Assembly (NCBI GenBank): GCA_027533425.1
Contig: JAPZUD010000003.1
Coordinates: forward strand, 146,983 to 210,982
Source of the DNA: Beijerinckiaceae bacterium
GTDB lineage: Bacteria > Pseudomonadota > Alphaproteobacteria > Rhizobiales > Beijerinckiaceae
DNA length: 64,000 bases
Reading direction: 5' to 3'
A model generated the notes under the pieces. The model saw only the letters and a program-made list of their open reading frames with translations, was not told the DNA's origin and ran no database searches. Positions within the stretch are counted from its first letter, which is position 1. Each line of letters opens with the position of its first letter. The position numbers were made by a program, and so were the translations under genes. Shown here in pieces: positions 54,128-61,916 of this stretch.

Positions 54128-55603
54128 ATGCGATTGAGCCAGGCCAGCCTGGGCCGCCTGCCCGCCTCCGTTCGCAAGCCGGGCTATGACCGGGAAGCCA
54201 CCCGGATCGGCATGGTCCATCTCGGCATCGGCGCCTTCCACCGGGCTCATCAGGCCGTGGTGATCGAGGACCGGCTGGAGGCCGGAGAGAGCGGCTGGAG
54301 CCTTGCCGCTGCGAGCCTGCGCTCGCCGGAGACCCGGGATGCCCTCGCCCCGCAGGACTGGCTCTACACCATGGCCGTCCGCTCCGCCGCGGGCGAGGAT
54401 CTCCATGTGATCGGGGCAATCCGGGAAGGCCATGTGGCGCCGGAAAACCCCGAAGCCCTCATCGCCCGGATGGCGCATCCGGATACGCGGATCGTCTCGC
54501 TGACGGTGACCGAGAAGGGCTATTGCCACGATCCGGCCACAGGCACGCTGAACGAGGCCCATCCGGATATCCTCGCGGATCTCGCAGCGGCCGCAAGGCC
54601 GAAAACCGCGATCGGCTTTCTCGCCGCAGCTCTGGACCGGCGCCGCGCCGCCGGCCTGCCGGCTTTCACGGTGCTCTGCTGTGACAATCTCCCCTCGAAT
54701 GGCCGCACGGTAAAGCGTGTGCTGGACCGGTTCTGCGCCCTGCGTGATCCCGAACTCGGCCGCTGGGTCTCGGATCATGTGCTCTGCCCCTCCAGCATGG
54801 TCGACAGGATCGTACCCGCCACGACCGACGAGGACCGTGCCCGCATCGCCGCAAGCCTCGGCATGGAAGATCGCTGGCCGGTCATGACCGAGCCGTTCCT
54901 CCAATGGGTGATCGAGGATCGCTTCGCCCTCGGCCGGCCGGATCTCGCGGCGGCCGGCGTGACGATGGTCGGCGATGTGACGCCCTTCGAGCATATGAAG
55001 CTGCGGCTGCTGAACGGCTCGCATTCCACCATGGCCTATCTGGGCTATCTCGCCGGACACGAGACGATCGCCGGGACGATCGGCGTTCCCGCCATGGCGC
55101 GCCTTGTCCGCCGCCTGATGGACGAAGAGATAACCCCCACGCTTGCCATGCCCGCCGGCACCGATCTCGAGGGCTACAAGGACGCGCTGATCGCCCGTTT
55201 CCGGAACCCCGCCCTTCGCCACCGGACCGCGCAGATCGCGATGGATGGCTCGCAGAAACTGCCGCAGCGCCTGCTCGGCACCGTCCGTGACAGGCTGGCG
55301 GCAGGCGCGCCGATCGGCCTTCTGGCCGTGGCGGTGGCCGGCTGGATGCGGTTCGCCATGGGCGAGGACGAAGCCGGCCAGCCGATCACGCTGAATGACC
55401 CGATGGCCGAGCGGATTCTCGGTGCCTCCCGCCCGGCCGGCAAGGATGCCGGACAGGTTGCCTCGGCCTTGATGGGCATCCGGGAGATTTTCGGCACCGA
55501 CCTGCCTGGGGATCCGCGCTTCATCAGCCCGGTGACAGCCGCCCTCGCGAGCCTGCTCGCAAACGGGGCCGCGGCAACCATCGAGGCTGCCAGCCGGACC
55601 TGA
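54128..55603 (+). CDS. uxuB: Fructuronate reductase (mannitol dehydrogenase family)
   Basis: The 491-residue protein has the NAD motif MVHLGIGAFHRAHQA, the SLTVTEKGYC segment, VLCCDNLPSNG, and the catalytic K-x4-N-x2-H pattern in MKLRLLNGSHSTMAYLGYLAGH. It reduces D-fructuronate to D-mannonate, the substrate of UxuA. Mannitol or tagaturonate activity is possible by family, but the neighbours support UxuB. AGGAAAG precedes ATG 54128. The shared GntR operator is about 120 bases upstream. Confidence 0.91.
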   Translation: MRLSQASLGRLPASVRKPGYDREATRIGMVHLGIGAFHRAHQAVVIEDRLEAGESGWSLAAASLRSPETRDALAPQDWLYTMAVRSAAGEDLHVIGAIREGHVAPENPEALIARMAHPDTRIVSLTVTEKGYCHDPATGTLNEAHPDILADLAAAARPKTAIGFLAAALDRRRAAGLPAFTVLCCDNLPSNGRTVKRVLDRFCALRDPELGRWVSDHVLCPSSMVDRIVPATTDEDRARIAASLGMEDRWPVMTEPFLQWVIEDRFALGRPDLAAAGVTMVGDVTPFEHMKLRLLNGSHSTMAYLGYLAGHETIAGTIGVPAMARLVRRLMDEEITPTLAMPAGTDLEGYKDALIARFRNPALRHRTAQIAMDGSQKLPQRLLGTVRDRLAAGAPIGLLAVAVAGWMRFAMGEDEAGQPITLNDPMAERILGASRPAGKDAGQVASALMGIREIFGTDLPGDPRFISPVTAALASLLANGAAATIEAASRT

Positions 55604-55644
55604 TGCGGCGGGCCCCATCCCGACGCCCCGCTTGCCCGGAAAGG

Positions 55645-57645
55645 TCAGCCAACCGGCGCGAAAACCTGTGTGGCTTCGTGCTTGCCCTTGACGGTCACGC
55701 GGTCCACCGGCTCGAGCGCATCCTCGGGCGGCAGCAGGGCCGCGCTCGCCTCGCCGATCAGGATCGGCCGGCCATACTGCGCGGTCAGCCCCTCGAGGCG
55801 TGAAGCAAGGTTCACCGCATCGCCGAGGGCCGTATAGTCGAACCGCGCCTTCGAACCCATATTGCCCACCACGCATCGGCCGGAATTGATGCCGATCCCG
55901 ATTTCCAGCGGCAGATAGGGCCGGCCGGCGGCCTCGGCCTCGCGCTTCCGTTCCGATTCGAGCTGCGCATGGCGCCGGCGCATTTCCCGCGCAGCCCGCA
56001 AGGCCCTGGCGGCATGGTCAGGCATGTCAAGCGGCGCGTTCCAGAATGCCATGATCGCATCGCCCATGTATTTGTCGATCGTCCCGCCCTCGGCGATGAT
56101 CGCATCCGAGAGGGGTGAAAGCAGGCGGTTCATCAATGCGGTCAGGGCCTGCGGATCCTCCTGGTAGCTTTCTGCCACGGTGGTGAAGCCCCGGACATCC
56201 GAGAACAGGATGGTCAGCATCCGTGTCTCGCCGCCGAGTGTGAGCAATTCCGGCTGGCGGACCATCCGCTCGACAAGGCTCGGCGCGAGATAATGCTGGA
56301 AGGCGGAGCGGATCTGATCTTTCTGGCGTTGCTCGCGCCAGTAATTGGCGAAGACCAGCGTCACATAGACCGCAAAACCGGTGGCCAGCGGATAGACGGG
56401 GTCGATCAGCACGCCATGCCGCGCGAAAAGCGTCCAGCCCAGCCAGAGCGTAAGGCTCGCCAGCGCCAGCCCGAGTCCAAGCACCGGCAGCGGGCCGAGC
56501 ACGGGCACCAGCAGGATGATCAGCCCGGCCAATGCGGCACCGGCCAGCACCTCTGCCCCGAGGGCATAGTTCGGCCGCACCAGAACCGCGCCGGCGAGGA
56601 TTGTCTCCAGCACCTGCGCATGGATCTCGACACCCGGCATGGCCGGTTCGAGCGGCGTCGGGCGGAGATCCTGCAGGCCGACGGCGGAGGTCCCGATCAG
56701 CACGATCCGGTTGCGGAACCGCTCCGGCGGAAACCGCTCCTCCAGCACGTCCAGGGCGGAGACGAACCGCGCCGGCTCATGCGGCGTGTAATGCACCCAG
56801 AGCCGGCCATCGCGCTCCGTCGGCAGCAGATGCCCGCCGATGACCAGCCCGGAAATCCCCGCGGAATCACGGCGGATGGCCAAGGCATCCCCACCTGTCG
56901 CCACGCGGAGGGTTTCCACGGCCAGGGCCGGCCGCACCTGCCCGCCGATCGCGAAGGCAGTCGGCACACGGCGGATGATGCCATCCGCCTCGGGCAGGAC
57001 CGAGAACAGGCCAAGCCCGGCCGCCGGCTTTTCGAGAACCGGCAGGTTCCGCACCATGTCCGGGTAGGCTGGCAGGAGGTCGGTCGAATCGCCCCCGATC
57101 ATCGCCAGCGGAACCGTCGGATCCTGCTCTCCCTGACCTTCCACGCTTGGCCCTTGCCGGAGGCCGAGGCCCGACCGTCCCAGCACCACGCGGGCCCGGC
57201 CGATCGCCTCGGCCAGCAGCCTGTCCGTATCCGGCTCTGCCTCGAGCCGCGCCCGCATCTCGGGCGTCAGGCCCGGCAAGGTCTGCGCCAGCCGGGTTGG
57301 CGAGAGCCGGTCCGGCTCGGGGAACATGATGTCGAAGCCGATCGTCGCCGCACCGGCCGCCTGCAGCCGGTCCACGAGACGGGCAAGCACCCCGCGTGAC
57401 CAGGGCCATTGCCCCAGGGCCTGCAGCGAACGGTCATCGATATCGACGATCGCCACCGGCAGGTCGCCGACCGGGCGGGGTTTCGCCGCAAGATAGCGAT
57501 CGAACACCGCATGGCGCAGCCGTTCGAGCGGAAGGGGATCCGTGTATTTCAGGGCGGTGAGTGCCAGCAGCACGGCCAGCCCGAGCAGGCGGGGCAAGGT
57601 GGCGCCCCGGCGGATCCAGCGGGTCCGGTTGACGATGGATGCCAT
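55645..57645 (-). CDS. CHASE2-domain adenylate/guanylate cyclase
   Basis: The 666-residue protein has an N-terminal helix (LPRLLGLAVLLALTALKYTD) and an extracytoplasmic CHASE2 sensor (about 40-330, VAIVDIDDRSLQALGQWPWSRG...IGFDIMFPEPDR...NRIVLIGTSAVGLQD). Three to four membrane helices and a class III cyclase domain follow. The cyclase keeps both metal Asp residues (LFSDVRGFT and YMGDAIMAFW) and the Asn/Arg of NLASRLE, so it should be active. Nucleotide preference cannot be read safely. It appears monocistronic. It may feed cAMP signalling in response to an envelope cue. Confidence 0.92.
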   Translation of the reverse strand: MASIVNRTRWIRRGATLPRLLGLAVLLALTALKYTDPLPLERLRHAVFDRYLAAKPRPVGDLPVAIVDIDDRSLQALGQWPWSRGVLARLVDRLQAAGAATIGFDIMFPEPDRLSPTRLAQTLPGLTPEMRARLEAEPDTDRLLAEAIGRARVVLGRSGLGLRQGPSVEGQGEQDPTVPLAMIGGDSTDLLPAYPDMVRNLPVLEKPAAGLGLFSVLPEADGIIRRVPTAFAIGGQVRPALAVETLRVATGGDALAIRRDSAGISGLVIGGHLLPTERDGRLWVHYTPHEPARFVSALDVLEERFPPERFRNRIVLIGTSAVGLQDLRPTPLEPAMPGVEIHAQVLETILAGAVLVRPNYALGAEVLAGAALAGLIILLVPVLGPLPVLGLGLALASLTLWLGWTLFARHGVLIDPVYPLATGFAVYVTLVFANYWREQRQKDQIRSAFQHYLAPSLVERMVRQPELLTLGGETRMLTILFSDVRGFTTVAESYQEDPQALTALMNRLLSPLSDAIIAEGGTIDKYMGDAIMAFWNAPLDMPDHAARALRAAREMRRRHAQLESERKREAEAAGRPYLPLEIGIGINSGRCVVGNMGSKARFDYTALGDAVNLASRLEGLTAQYGRPILIGEASAALLPPEDALEPVDRVTVKGKHEATQVFAPVG

Positions 57646-57759
57646 GCGCGGGCTCGCCCTCCCCTGCGGAGGCACTCTACCCGAACTGTCCGGCCTCGCC
57701 AGCCTGCGCAGCGCCTTGTCCAGCCGGAAATGGAAACGGGGGCTCTCGCCCCCGCCGGA

Positions 57760-58200
57760 TCAATCGTCGCGGTAGATCTTCTCGCGCCGCTCGTGTCGCT
57801 CCTGCGCCTCGATCGACAGGGTCGCGATCGGCCGGGCATCCAGCCGGGCCAGCGAGATCGGCTCGCCGGTTTCCTCGCAATAGCCGTAGGAGCCGTCCTC
57901 GATCCGGGACAGGGCAGCATCGATCTTGGCGATCAGCTTCCGCTGCCGGTCCCGCGCCCGGAGCTCGATCGCCCGGTCACCCTCGGAGGAGGCCCGGTCA
58001 ACAAGATCGGGGTGGGAATCCGTATCGCTCTGCATCGCCGTGAGCGTAAGCTCGGAATCGCGGATGATCTCTTCCTTCCAGTCGCGCAACTTCCTGCGGA
58101 AATACTCGCGCTGGCGGTCATTCATGAAGGGCTCGTCATCCGAGGGGCGGTAACCGCGCTCGAGCGAGATGGGAGCCTTGGTCGCATTTGCCGTCGACAT
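57760..58200 (-). CDS. dksA: RNA polymerase-binding protein DksA
   Basis: The 146-residue protein has the coiled-coil region (REYFRRKLRDWKEEIIRDSELTLTAMQSDTDSHPDLVDRASSE) with an acidic D...D tip, followed by GYCEETGEPISLARLDARPIATLSIEAQERHE. Three of the four zinc-finger cysteines are replaced (only YCEE remains), a known alphaproteobacterial form that works without the full zinc site. It acts with ppGpp at rRNA and biosynthetic promoters. ATG 58200 gives the standard N-terminus. It neighbours fliX. Confidence 0.93.
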   Translation of the reverse strand: MSTANATKAPISLERGYRPSDDEPFMNDRQREYFRRKLRDWKEEIIRDSELTLTAMQSDTDSHPDLVDRASSEGDRAIELRARDRQRKLIAKIDAALSRIEDGSYGYCEETGEPISLARLDARPIATLSIEAQERHERREKIYRDD

Positions 58201-58377
58201 CGCTTCGCCTCTTCGCAAAGTCGAAACACATTGAGGCGGCGGTATAGCGCTAGCCGTATGACGAAACAATCACGACGGGCAAAATTTCCGGGACAGTCTC
58301 GCAAAACCCGGGATCCCGATCCGCCCGGTTGAAACTATCTTGCTGAAACCGCGCCGGATTCGACAGGAAAGCAACGC

Positions 58378-58812
58378 TCACCCGCGCGAGCGGGCCGCCG
58401 TCCGGATCTTGGCCAGTTCCACCTCGGCCCGCAGCTCGATCGAGTCCATGATGGAATCCAGCGCCGGATCGCCGCTATCGGCCGAATCCCGGACCATCAC
58501 CGAGAGCCGATTCGTGAAGTCGGGGGGCAACTGGCCGGCGAGAAGAGCCAGCTTCAGCTCGTCCAGCAGGTCGAGCATCGACTGGCCGCGCTTGACGCTG
58601 CGGCGCCGTTTCTCGCGCGTATTGTCCTCGGACTGGATCGCGATCAGTGCTTCCAGCCCGCCGAGAATCGAAATCGGTGCTTTCGATTCCATCCGGGCGG
58701 TCGCACCGCCCGAATCGATGGTGAACCGCGCGCCCGTGCCGCCGGAGCCCCGCACGCCGCGTGCCCCGCCAACGCCCGAAACGCCCTTCTGATCCGTGAT
58801 CCGAATCGTCAT
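58378..58812 (-). CDS. fliX: Flagellar assembly regulator FliX
   Basis: The 144-residue protein begins MTIRITDQKGVSGVGGARGVRG and contains GGLEALIAIQSEDNTREKRRRSVKRGQSMLDLLDELKLALLAGQLP, the recognisable core of FliX. In Caulobacter FliX couples early flagellar assembly to the sigma-54 activator FlbD. The divergent arrangement with flgI is the same as there. No flbD is in the window. Confidence 0.9.
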   Translation of the reverse strand: MTIRITDQKGVSGVGGARGVRGSGGTGARFTIDSGGATARMESKAPISILGGLEALIAIQSEDNTREKRRRSVKRGQSMLDLLDELKLALLAGQLPPDFTNRLSVMVRDSADSGDPALDSIMDSIELRAEVELAKIRTAARSRG

Positions 58813-58894
58813 TCGATCTGCATTCCCTGCCGCATCGCGGCTTGTCTCACTGCGGACATGTTCGCTGAAGCTGGTTAAGCAGCGGTAACCATAC

Positions 58895-58939
58895 CGGGAC
58901 AAATTTGCCGGGTCGGCAATTCCCGCCCGGCAATCCCGC
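58895..58939. promoter_or_regulatory. Three clustered GGCAA motifs, candidate FlbD enhancer sites
   Basis: Three related elements lie side by side: CGGGACAAATTTGCCGG (58895-58911, inverted), TCGGCAATTCCCGC (58913-58926) and CCGGCAATCCCGC (58927-58939). They are 65-110 bases upstream of the sigma-54-type -24/-12 element. That distance and arrangement suits an enhancer-binding protein such as FlbD. The match to known ftr elements is from memory and needs checking. Confidence 0.5.
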
Positions 58940-59004
58940 GCGGCATGGCGAAATCGAAAAACTAAAATCCGTTTTATTTCATTGACTTGAAATTTCCCAG
59001 GGCT

Positions 59005-59020
59005 TGGCACGCTCCTCGCA
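59005..59020 (+). promoter_or_regulatory. Sigma-54 (RpoN) type promoter for flgI
   Basis: TGGCAC, five bases, then TCGCA matches the -24/-12 consensus (TGGCAC-N5-TTGCA) with one mismatch, and the invariant GG and GC are ten bases apart. It is about 90 bases upstream of the flgI ATG, leaving a normal leader. Confidence 0.75.
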
Positions 59021-59109
59021 GAGGGGACCGCGAACGACTCCTGTCTCGCGTGCGTTCACCGAAATTCACGATCGAAGATGCCGGTTCAGGCCGCAGGAGC
59101 ACCAACCCC

Positions 59110-60279
59110 ATGATGACGAAGGCACGTTTCTCCGCCGATCGGCCCGGCAGCCTGAAGGACAGGCTCCGGGATATCGTCGCCGCGCTCGGCCTCGGCGCAC
59201 TCGGGCTCGGCCTTCTCGGCCAGCAGGATGCGCAAGCCCTGTCGCGGATCAAGGATCTCGCCTCCATCGAGGGAGTCCGCGAGAACCAGCTGGTCGGCTA
59301 CGGCCTTGTCACCGGCCTCAACGGCACGGGCGACACGCTCAACAATTGCCCGATGACCCGGCAATCCCTTCAGGCCATGATGGAGCGCCTCGGCGTCAAT
59401 ACCCGCCAGGCCAATATGCGGACCGCAAACGTGGCAGCCGTGATGGTCACGGCCAATCTCGTCGCCTTCGCCACGCAGGGCACACGGCTGGATGTCACCG
59501 TCTCTGCCATGTGCGATTCCAAATCGCTGCAGGGCGCGACGCTGCTGGCCACCCCGCTCCTCGGCGCCGATGGCGAGGTCTATGCCGTGGCACAGGGCAG
59601 CCTGGCCATTTCCGGCTTCTCGGCCGAGGGTGATGCCGCCAAGATCACCCGCGGCGTCCCGACGGTCGGCCGCATCGCCAACGGCGCCCTGATCGAGCGC
59701 GAAGTCGATTTCCGGCTCAACCACCTCCAGAACCTGCGCCTCTCGCTGCGCAATCCGGATCTGACCACCGCGCGTCGCATCGCTGCCGCGATCAATGACT
59801 TCCTCGGCGCCGATTCGGCCGAGCCGACTGACCCCTCCACCGTTGCGGTGCAGGTGCCCCGCAACTTCCAGGGCAATATGATCCGCCTGCTCACCGAGGT
59901 TGAGCAGCTCCGCGTCGAGCCCGACCAGCGCGCCCGCGTGGTGGTGGACGAGCGGTCCGGCATCATCGTGATGGGCAAGGACGTCAAGGTCAGCCAGGTG
60001 GCGGTCGCGCAGGGCAACCTGACCGTGACAATCACCGAACAACCGGAAGTCTCGCAGCCGGAGCCCTTCTCCCGCGGCCAGACCGTGGTGGTGCCGCGCA
60101 CCGGTGTCCGGGTCGACACGGACGACAAGAAGAAGCTGGCCATCGTGAAGGAGAGCGTCTCCCTGCGCGAACTGGTCGATGGCCTGAATGCCCTCGGTGT
60201 GGGCCCGCGCGACCTGATCTCGATCCTGCAGGCGATCAAGTCCGCCGGCGCCCTCCAGGCCGATATCGAGGTGATGTGA
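59110..60279 (+). CDS. flgI: Flagellar P-ring protein FlgI
   Basis: The 389-residue periplasmic protein has a signal peptide (IVAALGLGALGLGLLGQQDAQA) followed by SRIKDLASIEGVRENQLVGYGLVTGLNGTGD, the FlgI hallmark. VAAVMVTANL and the C-terminal LRELVDGLNALGVGPRDLISILQAIKSAGALQADIEVM complete it. It forms the peptidoglycan ring around the distal rod. AGGAG lies ten bases before ATG 59110. The stop overlaps the next gene (TGATG). Confidence 0.96.
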   Translation: MMTKARFSADRPGSLKDRLRDIVAALGLGALGLGLLGQQDAQALSRIKDLASIEGVRENQLVGYGLVTGLNGTGDTLNNCPMTRQSLQAMMERLGVNTRQANMRTANVAAVMVTANLVAFATQGTRLDVTVSAMCDSKSLQGATLLATPLLGADGEVYAVAQGSLAISGFSAEGDAAKITRGVPTVGRIANGALIEREVDFRLNHLQNLRLSLRNPDLTTARRIAAAINDFLGADSAEPTDPSTVAVQVPRNFQGNMIRLLTEVEQLRVEPDQRARVVVDERSGIIVMGKDVKVSQVAVAQGNLTVTITEQPEVSQPEPFSRGQTVVVPRTGVRVDTDDKKKLAIVKESVSLRELVDGLNALGVGPRDLISILQAIKSAGALQADIEVM

Positions 60280-60632
60280 TGAACCTCAAGATTGCTGCCA
60301 ACCCGAATTTTGCCGCCGATATCGAACGTGCCAAGGCGGCAGGCCTCCTCCCGAAGAACATCCCGGCCAGTCGCAAGGCCTGGGAAACAGCGCAGGGCCT
60401 CGAGGCCAACTTCTTCCAGACGATGATCGGCACGATGTTCGAGGGCGTGCAGGGCGAGGGCCAGATGGGCACCTCCGCCACGGGCCAGGACGCCTGGCGC
60501 GGCATGATGATCGAACAATACAGCCAGGCCATCGTCGGGAAAGGCGGGATCAACCTCGCCCCCCAGATCTATCGTGAAATGTTGCGTCACCAGGAGTCGT
60601 CTGCCCATGGCATCCAAAGGCCAAACCGCTGA
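60279..60632 (+). CDS. FlgJ-like rod-binding protein
   Basis: The 117-residue protein consists of a rod-binding domain only: AWETAQGLEANFFQTMIGTMFEG and DAWRGMMIEQYSQAIVGKGGINLAPQIYREML. It lacks the muramidase half found in enterobacterial FlgJ, as is normal in Alphaproteobacteria. It should cap or scaffold rod growth. It is translationally coupled to flgI, and its 3' end overlaps the next start. Confidence 0.9.
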   Translation: MNLKIAANPNFAADIERAKAAGLLPKNIPASRKAWETAQGLEANFFQTMIGTMFEGVQGEGQMGTSATGQDAWRGMMIEQYSQAIVGKGGINLAPQIYREMLRHQESSAHGIQRPNR

Positions 60633-61089
60633 GCGCGCCGATACCCGGCTCAAGATCACCCGCGCCGAGGACGCCGAAATGCTCGTCGGCTCGGCGCTGG
60701 ATGCCCTCGACCGGCTGGAGCCGCTGATCGAGGAGGAAACCCGCCTCTTCAAGGCCGGCAAGGCCCGGGATGCGCTGACCCTGGCGGTCGAGAAGAACAA
60801 CGCCGCCCAGGGCTACACAAGGTGCCTCGAGGCGCTGAAGCACAATGCCATCGCGATCGGGCGCTTCCAGCCGCCCAATCTCGAGGCCTTGCGCGGCCGG
60901 CATGAAGCCTTCTCGGCCAAGATGGCGCTGAACATGGCCGTTGTCGCCACCGCGCGTACGGTGTCGGAAGGCCTCCTGCGCGATCTCGCCGATGCTGTCG
61001 GCAAGAACGGCTCACCGAAAACCTATATCCGCGGCGGCGTGACGCGGAAGGCTGGCACGGCGCCGCTCGCCATCTCCAAGGCGATGTAA
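60607..61089 (+). CDS. FlgN-like flagellar export chaperone
   Basis: The 160-residue, mainly helical protein (AEMLVGSALDALDRLEPLIEEETRLFKAGKARDALTLAVEKNNAAQGYTRCLEALK) has the length and layout of FlgN-type hook-junction chaperones. The sequence family is weakly conserved, so position counts for much: it overlaps the rod-binding gene and is the last gene before a terminator. The C-terminal GGVTRKAGTAPLAISKAM is probably unstructured. Confidence 0.75.
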   Translation: MASKGQTAERADTRLKITRAEDAEMLVGSALDALDRLEPLIEEETRLFKAGKARDALTLAVEKNNAAQGYTRCLEALKHNAIAIGRFQPPNLEALRGRHEAFSAKMALNMAVVATARTVSEGLLRDLADAVGKNGSPKTYIRGGVTRKAGTAPLAISKAM

Positions 61090-61123
61090 CTGCCGGATTA
61101 TCCTGGCGTTTTCAGGGAAGATC

Positions 61124-61154
61124 GGGGCGTGGTCAAAAGGCCATGCCCCTTTTT
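61124..61154 (+). terminator. Rho-independent terminator of the flgI unit
   Basis: GGGGCGTGG and CCATGCCCC pair with one G-U wobble around a short AAAA-containing loop, followed directly by TTTTT. It lies 35 bases after the FlgN-like stop. Confidence 0.85.
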
Positions 61155-61178
61155 CATGCCGGATCGACGTGATTCGGA

Positions 61179-61196
61179 GCCGATTCATGAATCGGC
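61179..61196. promoter_or_regulatory. 18-bp perfect palindrome upstream of the FlaG-like gene
   Basis: GCCGATTCATGAATCGGC is a perfect even palindrome in the 253-bp gap before 61343. A related partial element (ATTCACATCGGC) lies about 60 bases further on. It looks like a dimeric regulator site; the regulator is unknown. Confidence 0.5.
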
Positions 61197-61342
61197 GGCT
61201 GCACCAGACTGCTTAATTTAACTATAATTTCTGGGAATGGATTCACATCGGCTCAACCATCTTTCTGAACGCTTCCTAAAGACCCAAGCAACTAATTTGG
61301 GCATGGGCAGAACATGGATGTCTGCCGGAAACGAGTTCTGCG

Positions 61343-61684
61343 ATGGACACCCGCATGACGACCGGGGCACCCCAGGTGCCCATCAGTAACCCAAGGCCGG
61401 ACCTCGCCGCTCCGAAGGCCGCCATCCGCACGGATATGGCGCCGCCGGTGGCAGTGGCTGCGCAGGCTGGCTCCGAACAGGCACGCTGGAACCGCGAACG
61501 GCGTCCGGACAACAGCGGCTCGCAGGGGCGACGCTTCGAAAGCTCGCTCGACCTCGACCGCGAGACCGGCGACCTGGTTTACCGCGTGATCGATCCGACC
61601 TCCCGTGCCACGATCTCGCAATATCCCTATGAAGGGCTGTTGCGTCTCCGCGCCTACATCAAGTCGGTTTCCGACAAGGGCTGA
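61343..61684 (+). CDS. FlaG-like flagellar protein
   Basis: The 113-residue protein has a Pro/Ala-rich N-terminal half and a C-terminal half (RFESSLDLDRETGDLVYRVIDPTSRATISQYPYEGLLRLRAYI) that matches the FlaG pattern of a beta-hairpin followed by a helix. FlaG proteins influence filament length. It precedes a flagellin gene as flaG commonly does. Weak similarity keeps the confidence moderate. Confidence 0.65.
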   Translation: MDTRMTTGAPQVPISNPRPDLAAPKAAIRTDMAPPVAVAAQAGSEQARWNRERRPDNSGSQGRRFESSLDLDRETGDLVYRVIDPTSRATISQYPYEGLLRLRAYIKSVSDKG

Positions 61685-61744
61685 GCCTTTGCGCTGCCCC
61701 GGTACGGGGTCGCTGACGGCTCGGCCGCTTTCTTGTTAATGCCC

Positions 61745-61780
61745 GTTAAGGTTACCAAGTTCTTTTTTGTTAAGGTTACC
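61745..61780 (+). promoter_or_regulatory. Direct repeat GTTAAGGTTACC in the flagellin leader
   Basis: Two perfect copies of GTTAAGGTTACC lie at 61745-61756 and 61769-61780, 24 bases apart, followed by TTTAACC at 61784-61790. The AT-rich block stands out in the 232-bp gap before the flagellin gene. Spacing does not fit a classical TTAA-N7-TTAAC CtrA box. Confidence 0.5.
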
Positions 61781-61916
61781 GAATTTAACCAAGCCTTAGC
61801 CGCTTGGGTGCATTTTCATCTCCGAAGGTTTTCGTCGCCGGTTGCGAAGCCCCTCGCCGCCCCCGGTGGGCGAGAGGCCTGCCAAGTCGGCGGCCATTCC
61901 ACAGAAGGTGATGCAG

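Noticed and set aside
61694..61706. Terminator after the FlaG-like gene (CCCCG-GTA-CGGGG)
   Set aside because: The stem is only five bases with no T-run directly after it.
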